A stretch of DNA of 27,288 nt, taken from NCBI GenBank assembly GCA_025201365.1, contig JAIXMF010000172.1:1-27288 (forward strand). The letters are read 5' to 3'. The notes beneath the pieces were generated by a model. It searched no databases. It saw only the letters and a program-made list of their open reading frames with translations, and was not told the DNA's origin. This stretch comes from Syncephalis plumigaleata (taxonomy: Eukaryota > Zoopagomycota > Zoopagomycetes > Zoopagales > Piptocephalidaceae). The position numbers were made by a program, and so were the translations under genes. Below are positions 1 to 9,514 of the stretch, piece after piece. The stretch's first letter is position 1. Each line of letters starts with the position of its first letter.

Positions 1-557
1 AGACGGCCCATACCGCCTCAGCATCAATGTAGCATGCGTTCATCCAACGTTCAAGCGTTCTAACATGGCGAGAACTATTCATTATCTTTGTTGAACTAGT
101 CGCACTCCATTAGCATTCATATTCTATCGCGTATCCTTCCATCATACACTGTATTCACTTACTCTACTTTGATCGATGTCATCATTCTATGCATTCGTCG
201 TCGAGTATGTGTTCGACTCTTTCGTACACCATCACTTCTACCCTTGTCTTCACTCTTAAATGGCGGTGACGTATGTAGTTCGCGTGTTTTTGTATAATTC
301 GTAAAACGATGACATTGCTTCCATAACGTTGCACGTCCGTTCTGTTTCGCTATCGAGTATCTTCTTAGCGTGTATTGTCTGGCCTGTGTGCCAGATAAAG
401 CGGTGTAGGAGGGTCTTAACACGCTGAATTGCTTAGTACGAATGATTGGCAATAAGTAAACGGTTTGCTGTTCGACGCGACGAAGTGCCCGATCAAAACA
501 CGTTAGCCACATAGTAAGCGGTATTCGATTACTTCTACCACGCCCTCTTAGTGCCAT
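1..557 (-). CDS. 5' part of a probable mitochondrial precursor protein (partial, runs off left edge)
   Basis: I do not recognise the family. The reading frame opens at ATG 557, with a second in-frame ATG at 512. It encodes a basic, Arg/Ser/Thr-rich, acid-poor leader containing the segment RRYSIAKQNGRATLWK and then RELHTSPPF, which resembles the cleavage region of mitochondrial presequences. A GTAAGT donor follows position 163 (exon 1, 163-557, 131 codons plus 2 nt). Joining it to a TAG acceptor before position 74 keeps the frame open to the window edge, reading DSRHVRTLERWMNACYID and onward. The phase match between exons is the main support. The gene body lies outside the window, so function cannot be named. 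Chance coding remains possible; the frame also extends upstream of 557 to a non-ATG codon, which I ignored. Confidence 0.4.
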
Positions 558-672
558 GTAGCAGTAGAAATGGGACACCTCGTTCAATCAAGCGTTATAT
601 ATATATCGAGTAACTATTACTGAATAGATAAAAGAAAAAAGAGGAATGAATAAAAATAACGGCAAATCCACA

Positions 673-696
673 ATAGTAGTAGTAGTAGTAGTAGTA
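673..696. repeat. (AGT)n microsatellite
   Basis: Eight uninterrupted trinucleotide units lie in non-coding DNA. A similar (TAG)n tract occurs at about 20587-20613, just after the oxysterol-binding protein stop codon. Confidence 0.9.
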
Positions 697-891
697 ATCT
701 ATAAAGAAATACGAGTTGTTTTCATACGTCACACGCCTACAATCCTAGTAGCTGACGAGGTTCGCTTAACCAGGATTCACGTTAGTAGGCTTCAGTCGAC
801 CAACGAGTTCACTCACTAATAGATAAACAACAGTATTGCCTACAATGGCTGTAGGTAATAGTGATCAAGTGAAAAAGAAGAAAACGTCAAC

Positions 892-1000
892 AGCTCTATA
901 AAAAGTGATAGATAGAATAAGGTCTTTATTGAAGAAAGGGAAAAAACAACAACTTATTTATCCCTCACAATCAATAAGGGGAGAGCTCTATAAAAAGTGA
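892..1000 (+). repeat. Pair of 17-bp direct repeats containing TATAAAAA
   Basis: The 17-mer AGCTCTATAAAAAGTGA occurs at 892-908 and again at 984-1000, with no similarity between the flanks. The second copy is bracketed by GAGCTC on both sides (983-988 and 999-1004). It looks like a duplicated core-promoter-like motif, but no gene start follows within about 700 bp on the plus strand, so promoter activity is only a possibility. Confidence 0.5.
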
Positions 1001-1090
1001 GCTCAGCTTTACAGCCTTTTTCCATCCAATTTGCGCAGTTAGCCTTCTGTCTTTACAAATAGATAATAGTTATGATAACACTTACAAGTA

Positions 1091-1398
1091 TTTTGGGGTG
1101 TAAGATAGCGATAACTATCACGGATGAATTGTTTTTTGTTGTTTGGTTCCCTCTTGGTCTTGCTCATCATTGCTTGAACGTTTAGAAGGAACGGTACTTC
1201 GTTCAAATTGTTCTGGAATAAGGTTGTCCTTACAAACACTGCGGATAATCTGAATGAAATTCAGACATGCAGCCATATCCCAATTCCATACACGATAATT
1301 AATAGCTACTTGTAAGCACATGACATGGCAATATCCAACTATACTAGTACACTTGTATCGTTTACCTTATAGAATTGATGATGATAGTTATCGCTATC
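1091..1398 (-). mobile_element. Degenerate TnpB/Fanzor-like C-terminal fragment with inverted ends (copy A)
   Basis: Minus-strand codons 1321-1118 encode a 67-residue fragment with YRVWNWDMAACLNF followed by LIPEQFERSTVPSKR. The same layout recurs at 11.2 kb (LWNRDMVACLNF, then VPLRFHRNTVASK). A W-N-R-D-x-x-A-x-L-N signature followed by a short basic tail is what I expect at the end of TnpB/Fanzor RuvC nucleases, where the Asp is the last catalytic acid; here Arg is replaced by Trp. No intact zinc ribbon or upstream nuclease domain is present. The TGA stop overlaps a 17-bp sequence (1104-1120) that recurs in perfect inverted orientation at 1382-1398, bracketing the fragment. It is a relic. 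Family assignment is by motif memory, not a search. Confidence 0.5.
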
Positions 1399-1734
1399 AA
1401 TAAATGATCCATTACTGAATACTGAATTGTTATTATTATCATGCTATATCAATTGACATTTCTATGATGATAATGGTGTTAACAATTGTGTTAATCTATT
1501 TATTAATAAACTGCAAATGTTAAAGGATAAATGCGTTAATCTACAGACTTTTTCCATATCATTACACTGATAATTTACACATGTAGATATCACGAATGTT
1601 TACAGCAATAGACACTATTTATACTACCATTAACATAGGGAACACACGCATGCACGTATGCACACATATATACAAATGCATACATACATACATATATATA
1701 GAATAACATGTCAATTGTACGATATCGGAAGTTA

Positions 1735-4369
1735 TTATGGCAATGGTGTTGGTATATGATCGATCGCTTGTCGTGCTTCCTCCCAAGCTGCAAGGTTCTA
1801 ATAAATAGTTACAGCGTATTAAGTACATCAGTATCAATGATATTCACGTAATAATTACCTTATGGCACCATTTAGATTGCATACGAGCATAGTTGAGCAT
1901 GATATCACGGAAATCTTGTATTTTACGTCGTTGACATCGTTCAAGTTCTTGTTGAACTGCAGCCGATGTACGTACCAATTCATTACCCGCTGTTTCCACA
2001 CAATCCTCAAGCTATATTAGATTAGAGATTAGTTAGTTGGCCATCTAGGATGGATCGATCTCAATCACTCCTTCACTTACCATTGCAATAAGTTGTTGTG
2101 TTTTACCGATATTACTACGTCGAGTAGCTTCGGGATCCACATCTAATAGACCGTGGAATGTATCGCTAATCAAGCTGAATAGACCACCACCACCACTACT
2201 ACTTGCTGTAGTAATAACCGTGCCACCTACACTTGCTGTAGTGCCATCTGATGGTAGACTTGATCGTCGTTGAATGGCAGAATTACGCTCGGATAGATCG
2301 TTACTATCATTGGTCATGTTCATCGATTGCGATAATCGAGCAGGATATGAGTGTGGCGGTTGTGCTACTCCCGTATTTGACTCGTCGTCCACCTCCTCTA
2401 CTAGAATCGGTGGCCGTAACAAATCAACTCGTTTATGATTTGTATTACCGAAATTGGATTGACCAAATGAACCGACAAGTGCCGGATTAAACGTAGGAGC
2501 ACGCGATGACGGCACTGACCAACTCTCCTCGGCTACTAGTCCATCACTTGAGAATGCATGGATGCCACCACTACCACTACCATCACCATTTGTATTGTCA
2601 GTAGGTGAACCAAATATTGAATGCAATTCAGATGAGATCTGCTCTCGATTTGATTCATTATTGCTCAACAAATGTCTTTGATGATCATCTGCTTCTTCAT
2701 TCTCATCGTCGTCATCCTCCTCTTCTTCTTCTTCACCGCTGCTCAATTCATCAGATACTGCTGCGTTATCCTCGGCATGCAAGGCAGCTTGTCGTCGTCG
2801 TCGCTCCTCCTCCTCCTCTTGTTGAGATTTTTGTTGAGCTGCCTGTGCGGCCATGGCTTCCCGTTGAGCAATTGCCTCGGATAATCGACGAGCTTCCTCA
2901 TCGGCTCGTAGTAGGGTGGCCAGCTGACCGCGAGCCTTTTCCAATTGTGCCTTAAGGAACTCCAATTGTTGATGTCGCTGATGTCGATATTTAAGTGTCG
3001 TTTTAATGGAAGCGGCAAATTGTACATACTCGTGTAAGCGTTCACCCACTTCACTATCCATGCTAATGGCCTGATTCATTCGATTACACCGCAAATAGAT
3101 TAGTAATGACCATTATGTTCATGTGGCAATAATGAATAACACCATCACTTACTAGTACACCGTCTGAAAGATAAGCAGTATCAATGGCTTGTCCCACTTT
3201 CTCAATAGCTAGTGCCAAGTCATCAGTCTCAGTTAGACTGAATCCATTGTATAATGCTCCTAGTTCTGCATTATCTGCTGCCAATTCTAATAATGACTAA
3301 TGGTCAGTATATTCATAAAGCAAAAGCTACTTAATGATACTATAGAAATACATTTACCTTGTAATTTACGACTGATCTTGTGCTGACTAGGATCGATATG
3401 CTGTTGAAGATGTTTCGCAAAGTTATCCGATTTACTTTCTAACTCTTCGAATATCGGGTCTGGATGCTTCAGCTTGGCAACACCTCGTGGTACTGGAATG
3501 GTGTACTCGCGGTCAGGTGTATTACTCGCACTATTACCTGCAGGTCGTGGTGGTCGTTGTATTGGACGTTTAGGCAACGAGGTAACCGCTTCAGACTTTA
3601 GCACACTCGACTATAATGATATAGTATGTAGACATATATACATTTATGAATATGATTACTATTCTCCCGCATCATGAGATACTTACCCAATCTTCATCGG
3701 CATTAAGGAATTGATGGAATACATGCTCGGTAGACAGGATGGGATGTGTAACAAGTCGATTGAGGAATGAGGTCAGCATACGTTTACGCTTCTCAATAAT
3801 ACGTATATCCTCCTTGGCTCGGCTTTGTTTCGCCGCATAATCAGCTGTATAGAAAATGGTGTACCTTTCGTTTAATTCTATATTCTAACAATACCATTGC
3901 TCCACAGCAGCAATACACTCACCTAACGAATGTTTCTCGGGAATTGGTGGGATAACCGCGGTAGGGTACATACGACCCAAGATCTTGCGTAATGAAGCGA
4001 ATTCCGAATATCGACGTCGTACCTCCAAGTTCTATCTATCAGTTAGTAATGACGTCACCGCCAGTATTATTGTTTCTTCTCTCTCGCTCTCTCTAGTTAA
4101 CTTACACCGAATCGAATACAGTAGGCGATAAACGTGCTACCACCGGCGTCAACGGTTTTGTTAGCCGCGGTAATAACGAGAGTAATACCGGGTGCATGAA
4201 TAGCTCGATCTAAGGAACAACAGTAGACATTCTTGGAGGGTGCACTGGTCATGGAACTAATATATGGATGACCAGTATCACTGCTGGAACGAAAGAGATC
4301 CTCATCCGTTGCGTCTACCTCCAACGGACCGAGTGTGCCAGTATCACCACTTAGTATAGTGTCTGTCAT
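1735..4369 (-). CDS. SNX41: Sorting nexin Snx41/Atg20-like PX-BAR protein
   Basis: This peripheral endosomal membrane protein is known in yeasts for cargo recycling and selective autophagy. Exons, in order of translation: 4106-4369, 3923-4031, 3687-3844, 3358-3610, 3153-3286, 2081-3070, 1859-2011 and 1735-1797. All phases agree and give 707 residues. The PX domain spans about 45-177, with the phosphoinositide-binding RRRYSEF (94-99) and [10 protein letters not shown] (115-124), then the Snx41-type FLNR and FLNADEDW. Helical BAR-like segments lie before residue 390 and after 600, ending in an SNX41-like tail ([15 protein letters not shown], ...WEEARQAI). Between them is a roughly 200-residue disordered insert starting with an acidic run (about 418-438) and containing Ser/Gly-rich stretches. 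A bulky disordered insert in the BAR region is known for Atg20. Snx41 and Atg20 cannot be told apart here. Confidence 0.88.
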
Positions 4370-4686
4370 GATGGCTACTAGTAGGAAGGAAAAAACACAA
4401 AGTGAGAGATGTGATAAGGAAATGAGGTCACAAAAAACAGAAAGAATGCTTTATTAAATTGAAAGAACCAATCCACTAAATGCATGCTTTTTCCACTGCA
4501 ATAGGATGATGATGACGATGACGACACTTGCAATGTCGATTAAGTATAGTTTATTAATTAATGACTAGTATTCATCAGCTAGGATAATTCCACTTCATAT
4601 TAATGCTAATAGATGTGCCATATGAGGATATAGTAATCTCTCGATAAATATTAGAAAGAGTTTCATCCTCTCATCCATGATGTTCT
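4370..4686. other. Intergenic: Snx41 promoter side and desaturase 3' flank
   Basis: The strip just upstream of the Snx41 ATG is purine-rich on the plus strand, so pyrimidine-rich on the coding strand, a pattern seen before several genes here. I see no coding exon or other structure. Confidence 0.5.
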
Positions 4687-5799
4687 TTACTCTTGCTTAC
4701 TTGAAGCAGTAAGCTTAGCAAGCCAGTTGGAACGATAGTTGTTGTATTTACCGCGTGTGTTATGGAATGCATCGTAGAAACCGAATACACCATAGTTGGC
4801 ATTAAATACTTGATGATGATAGTCATGATCCATCGGTGTAGGCAGGTAAGGCAACTCGAGACCGCAATGTAGATGGATATGCAATACAAGTGCTATAATA
4901 ATAGCAGGATGATTATGAGTTTGTCACACAATTACACGTGTATATTATCACTTGTTGGTTCATTACTCACCCATGGACATCCATAACCAGACCGTCATAA
5001 TATGTAATTTGAATAGCATTGGACCAAGTAAAAGTGGAAGCACATTCGTGAGTAAGTAATCCACCGGATGCATATGGAATGCTATTGATGATTATTATTA
5101 TTAATCATATGATACTAGTTATCCTGGTGTACTGCACTTACCAGCTAATGGAATAGGTGCCGTAAAATCATGATGTAGTTTATGGCAATACTTGTACAAA
5201 CGTGGATGATGGGCAGAACGATGGCCGTAATAATAACTGGTCTCCAATGCCACCGATGATACGAGTATATCCACAAGCATACGTCCTAATGATGGCAATG
5301 CCTCAGTAGTTATTTGTCGTTGCTGAACATGCGCGACAATGTAGTAGGTCGCGTATAGAGCGAGTGGACTAAGCACCAATAGATTGAATCCGGCTACTGG
5401 TAATATTTTATAATACCAAGTGACTTGTGATTTTTTATTGGGTTGAATTCGATAATGTTGCCATGCTCGTGGGCCATAACCCAAATCGATCAAGGTCAAC
5501 AGTCCCAGGTAGAAGGCGATCACGGTTATGATTAGTATGGCAGATCCATAGAGGAATAGTTTATCATCAGGGAATTGAGCACACCATGACCACACACGTA
5601 CTGCTAAAAAGTGGTAAGGCACCAGACTAGCACCTACCCACACAGCGATAGCGGCTAGATTGTTCAACTCTATCACTGCAAGTAGCTTTGAGGCAAGACT
5701 TTGCGATTGAGATGATGGTGCATTGACATCCGATAATTTCGGCGTTGGTTGATTGTCCTCGGGTGGTGGTGCATATATCGTTTGCGTTGTTGGTCCCAT
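4687..5799 (-). CDS. Sterol desaturase / fatty acid hydroxylase superfamily membrane di-iron enzyme
   Basis: Exons 5142-5799, 4971-5081 and 4687-4892 join in phase to give 324 residues. Three histidine boxes typical of the superfamily are present: HRSAHH (193-198), HKLHH (206-210) and HDYHH (279-283). These ligate a di-iron centre that uses O2 to hydroxylate or desaturate a lipid. Hydrophobic spans at about 47-70, 82-104, 133-156 and 227-255 fit an integral ER membrane protein. The N-terminal 40 residues are polar and low complexity. The box spacing and the tail after box 3 (VFNANYGVFGFYDAFH) resemble the C-4 methylsterol oxidase/FAXDC2 branch, but the substrate cannot be assigned. The first exon carries the start and boxes 1 and 2; the intron falls just after box 2. 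The ATG at 5799 is the first in frame. Confidence 0.85.
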
Positions 5800-6016
5800 A
5801 TCGATTGAAATACAATGCTACGATTGGTAGCGATTTAGTGGATAGCAGACAATAAATATAATGACACTTTGGAATAATGAGACTATCAATGAAGGGTTAA
5901 CTATCGAAATAAGAAATGACAAGCATGGAAAGAATATCGAGATATGAAAGAAAAGAGCGAGAGAAGAAAGGTGAGAAGAGAGGCGAGATCAATGAAAAAG
6001 GAAAGAGACACGTAAG

Positions 6017-6033
6017 CCTGAACGATGTTCAGG
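6017..6033. repeat. Perfect 7-bp stem hairpin next to repeat copy B
   Basis: CCTGAAC, a 3-base loop GAT, then GTTCAGG. It sits immediately outside the 3' end of the copy-B relic, where copy C has the partly similar ATTCAGGG. It could be part of the element's terminal structure. Confidence 0.5.
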
Positions 6034-6034
6034 A

Positions 6035-6178
6035 TGTTGGCACATTTAGAGATGCGGTTGTACAAAGGTATAGCAATAGCGCCGGATAAATTATATTCGT
6101 CTTCTTTTTGCCTTTGTCCACCTTTCTTCCAACGTTTGGAAGCAACAGTATTCCACCTGAAATCTCAGTAAAACTCCG
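6035..6178 (-). mobile_element. Short 3' fragment of the TnpB/Fanzor-like repeat family (copy B)
   Basis: Read on the minus strand, 6178 downwards gives VLLRFQ, then after a one-base frame slip WNTVASKRWKKGG. This aligns with VPLRFHRNTVASK of copy C and IPEQFERSTVPSK of copy A. It is followed by a segment containing GCTATTGCTATAC, shared nearly base for base with copy C. The RuvC-like motif itself is missing. This is a 5'-truncated, frame-broken relic with no function of its own visible. Confidence 0.5.
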
Positions 6179-6504
6179 GTTCCATTACAAAATTTCTACT
6201 CATTTATTAGTAAATAATCTATTTAATTAATGGTATTAATAATTAATAATAATTATTCATTAATAAAAGCAATAGTTAAAGGCTAACAGTGCTAATTGGC
6301 TGGAAAATCTTGCAATATCAAACAAACTAGCTATAGCAAAAGAAGAGAGAATAAAGCTTGCACTAATGAATACAAATAAAATGAAAATAGTTTATTGACT
6401 GGCTAACATAATGTAATCCTCAATAAGAATCAGGATTAAATATTTGCCTATACGGTATATACTAATGAATAGAACAAGGAAGAGCTCTACCGTATAATTG
6501 CCAG

Positions 6505-6822
6505 TTACATTAGATTATTAGCGCTTAGATGGCAGATGGGCTCGCCACAACCTTGTACATTCTGGGTTTTCTTGGAGTAGATGCAGATATGTCCTTCACC
6601 GCACTCAGATTCGCACTTTGGATTAGCGCATTGAGGATTGAGCGCTTTTGATTCACAATGAGTATTCCCACATGGATCCTCGATACGATAGCATCGATCA
6701 TCGCCACGACAGTTACACTGGGGCATCACCATAGGACACATAATTTGGTTCGTTGGAGGGATTCGATAAGCAGTTGTCGTATATGCCAGCATACCGACAA
6801 CGATTAGACTGATGGAACGCAT
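6505..6822 (-). CDS. Small secreted cysteine-rich protein
   Basis: A 105-residue intronless frame starts at ATG 6822. Residues 1-19 form a signal peptide (Arg, then a hydrophobic core, ending near TTAYR). The mature part has 12 cysteines in about 80 residues, an even number that would allow six disulfides, in runs such as CPMVMPQCNC, QCANPKCESECGEG and QGCGEPIC. It is probably secreted and disulfide-stabilised. I do not recognise a named family; the C-x(3)-C spacing is loosely like antistasin or other protease-inhibitor-type repeats, but not enough to call one. In a fungus, such proteins are often wall-associated or effector-like; that is inference. It stands alone between two long non-coding stretches. 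Confidence 0.65.
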   Translation of the reverse strand: MRSISLIVVGMLAYTTTAYRIPPTNQIMCPMVMPQCNCRGDDRCYRIEDPCGNTHCESKALNPQCANPKCESECGEGHICIYSKKTQNVQGCGEPICHLSANNLM

Positions 6823-8214
6823 GCTGAGATGATGTTACTTGATAGGCGTTGATTTGATGAATATACTAATTAATGGTTGAAGCAGGCACAATTAGGAATA
6901 AGAAGCGATGAATGTATGGAGTGACCATTCAGCAAGCATGATAACATACGTATATTTATACCTGTGATACCTGTAAAATACTTGTCATAATCCGGTTCAT
7001 GCTCACCGGAATGCCATTGACGTGCTATACATCATGGTATGGATGTAAACTGGTGGCAAGCGTAGTTATTGTAGTACAATTGCCCCAAAAAAGGTTCATA
7101 TTGCGGAATGTAAAATTAGCAATGTTTTAGTATTGTTCTCCGTAGGACACTCCGCATAAGTAGAAGTGGTCAAGTAACCGGTAATACCACTTGGATGTAT
7201 CAATATGTTAGAAATGCGAATCAAACTGGCCTTATTCCGGCATCACAATTAGCATGAACAAGTAATGGCACTGGATCGACATTACAAGTCAAGTCAAGTC
7301 AATCAATCAAGTGATTGCTTGATTGATGTACTTCTCTCGCATTAGTAAAATTAAAAAAATATCACGGCCTTGTATGGATGATTGTTTTGGCGTCATCATA
7401 TATCCATTCATCTCCTGCATACAGCATTCTCTTCCGTAATGGAAGTAGCAGCAGTACTGGTAGTAACAGCAACAGCAATGCTACTAGTAGTGTAGAATTA
7501 GCTCACGCTTTGCCCCGATCCACCTCCTGAACACTGTTATGACCTTTCTTTAATCATGTATTTATTCAATAGTTTGTAGAAGGCATCACATACTAGCAAT
7601 ACCAATTAAATGATGTGTCAATTTTGATGAATGTTGATTCGTTACTATGCACTTCAATGAAGCTCAATACAGTCTATCACACTAACATCTGGATGACACT
7701 CGCAGCATGTTCATCCTCACCTTGGTGAACTATCCCAAGCGATACTCGTAGTCAATTCACGACTAGAGCGATTAAACTCCCCCTCTGTATGCCACCCCTT
7801 TATGGTAAACCTTCTATGTGGGGCGTACTACTGCTAGCACTACGGGTAGTAGCAGTATTCTAGCAAGCAAGTAAGCAAGTAAGCAAACTACACCGTCATG
7901 CGTACCAGTTCTTTCTATACTTCAGGGGTGGTGTCAACAATAAGGGATGGTGTTGCTGACTTGCTGGCCAAGTAGTCCGCTACTTCATCAATGTCATCAT
8001 CGTCAACATTAATAAATAAATATAGCACGTAATGGTATTTAAGCTTAATCATATTCGTTCTCGCAGCTTCTATCTGTCTTACTTGTTGCATTGTACTCCT
8101 ATCTTAGACTAGGTGCACTCTTATCGATATTCTATGGCCATTCATTGTCATTGGTCATACCCACATCTATATCTACACATTTAGTGCATATCATTGAGTG
8201 TATTTCTAATTATC
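6823..8214. other. Long intergenic region (1.4 kb)
   Basis: It separates divergently transcribed genes: the Cys-rich protein to the left and the two-TM protein to the right. It contains a 10-bp stem hairpin (7302-7327), a GCAAGTAA-type short tandem run near 7862-7886, and AGC/AGT-rich patches near 7441-7492 and 7830-7860. I found no exon with convincing codon structure on either strand and no tRNA-like sequence. Confidence 0.5.
7302..7327. repeat. Perfect inverted repeat, 10-bp arms
   Basis: Arms ATCAATCAAG and CTTGATTGAT are separated by 6 bases, directly after AAGTC tandem units (7286-7300). It could be a cruciform or transcript hairpin. No T-run follows, so there is no evidence for termination. 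Confidence 0.6.
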
Positions 8215-9393
8215 ATGACCGACAATAGTAATCGTGCTGGTGATATCACTACTACTGCTGCTGCTGTTGCTGCTACTTGTCAGCTAGTCAACTGTGAAAC
8301 TAGCAATGTATCATGTAGAGCACACGCTAATGCCGATATCGCCTTAACTATTGGACATTCTAGTTTGAAACAAGTCGACACAAGTTGCAATAATAATGGC
8401 AGTGTCAATAACCCGTTGCTAGGGACAACACGGGTTCAGCGTGTCAAGCGAGCATGTCTGCCACTAGGCTTGTTTGCAAATCGCTGCACATCACTTGTCG
8501 GTCCATTGATTGGCATGATTTTATTCATAATAGGCATACACATGTTTATCACAATACCACCGTCTAATAGCGGTGTCGACAAAGATGCACTAGTATCACT
8601 GAGAGCACAAATGAATACAGGCAATTACAACTTGCAACTGCTGAACACACTGATCGAAAAGCAAAGACCAACCGGATTGTTTGACATTTACACCGACTTG
8701 TACGCTAGACCCATCGATACAACTGATGGAACACGCAACAATAACAACGATAACAATAATGATTACATCAAAGAACAAGAATCATCGTCGGATAAGCGTG
8801 CCACATTCAACTACTTAATGGCGATATATGAGACACGATTACGTGCGGATAGATTTGCTTACCAGGTCAAATGCGCGATAGGTTGGATCATGATTGTAAT
8901 CGGTGTTATGGCTATGTTCGCGCAAGCATGGTTCGATTGGATGTGTTCACCGGCAGATGGTGACGACAACTACCACGAACGATTGTGTATGGCATGCGAC
9001 CATACTGATCCATTCAGATTACTATTGTCATCAGATGATGATGTCAACATTCGTGATAAACCAGCGGTAATATCAAATGAAGAAAGCGGTAATTCATCAA
9101 ACAACACTGGTAAATGTGTAAGCTCATCTTCTATAACTACTAGTGGCCATATCACTGACACGATAGTAACCGTGCCGATATCTGTCGAGCATGATGATGC
9201 ACAAACACAAGATACGTGTACACGTACGAATCAGCCATCAGCTAACGAAGCAACACGCTTGATTGTGGAATCCAGCAGTAGGCAGCATCGTAGTCTACCA
9301 GAGCCACGTCCTATTTGTGCCACATTAGGCACTGGAATTACGTGGACGCCTGCCTGTCTGCATAATCTAAACCACACTACCGATCCTATGTAA
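8215..9393 (+). CDS. Two-transmembrane protein of unknown function
   Basis: A single 392-residue exon runs from ATG 8215 to TAA 9393; the frame is open further upstream, but only from a non-ATG codon. Hydrophobic helices lie at about 94-116 (GPLIGMILFIIGIHMFITI) and 220-240 (GWIMIVIGVMAMFAQAW). Between them is a roughly 100-residue loop with an Asn/Asp-rich stretch (near 175-190). The Ser/Thr/Cys-rich N-terminal tail and the long polar C-terminal tail (about 245-392) look disordered. Both tails would be on the same side of the membrane. I see no catalytic motif and cannot name a family. It lacks introns while neighbouring core genes have several. Its stop lies 121 bp from the stop of the convergent histidine-biosynthesis gene. 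Confidence 0.7.
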   Translation: MTDNSNRAGDITTTAAAVAATCQLVNCETSNVSCRAHANADIALTIGHSSLKQVDTSCNNNGSVNNPLLGTTRVQRVKRACLPLGLFANRCTSLVGPLIGMILFIIGIHMFITIPPSNSGVDKDALVSLRAQMNTGNYNLQLLNTLIEKQRPTGLFDIYTDLYARPIDTTDGTRNNNNDNNNDYIKEQESSSDKRATFNYLMAIYETRLRADRFAYQVKCAIGWIMIVIGVMAMFAQAWFDWMCSPADGDDNYHERLCMACDHTDPFRLLLSSDDDVNIRDKPAVISNEESGNSSNNTGKCVSSSSITTSGHITDTIVTVPISVEHDDAQTQDTCTRTNQPSANEATRLIVESSSRQHRSLPEPRPICATLGTGITWTPACLHNLNHTTDPM

Positions 9394-9514
9394 TTTATTT
9401 ATTGTTTATCTACTATGTATTTGTTGAAATAGCTGCAATAAATTAAATAGGTCATTGGCCACATTTAAGCAAAAGGATAGTCCAATGATCTTTTAATGAC
9501 ACGGCGTACAACAT

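Larger units (their letters stand above)
558..1734. other. Intergenic region without a recognised intact gene
   Basis: This stretch holds an (AGT)n microsatellite, two copies of a 17-bp TATA-containing repeat (892-908 and 984-1000), and the first nuclease-like remnant with its inverted repeats (1091-1398). It is otherwise AT-rich sequence with TA and CATA runs near 1660-1700. I see no other coding exon. It would include the promoter of the left-edge gene and the 3' flank of the Snx41 gene. Confidence 0.6.
5800..6504. other. Intergenic: desaturase upstream region with repeat-family fragment
   Basis: A strongly purine-rich plus-strand strip at about 5930-6010 (pyrimidine-rich on the coding strand) precedes the desaturase gene and may be promoter. 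It is followed by the copy-B nuclease relic at 6035-6178, then AT-rich filler with no exon I can support. Confidence 0.5.
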
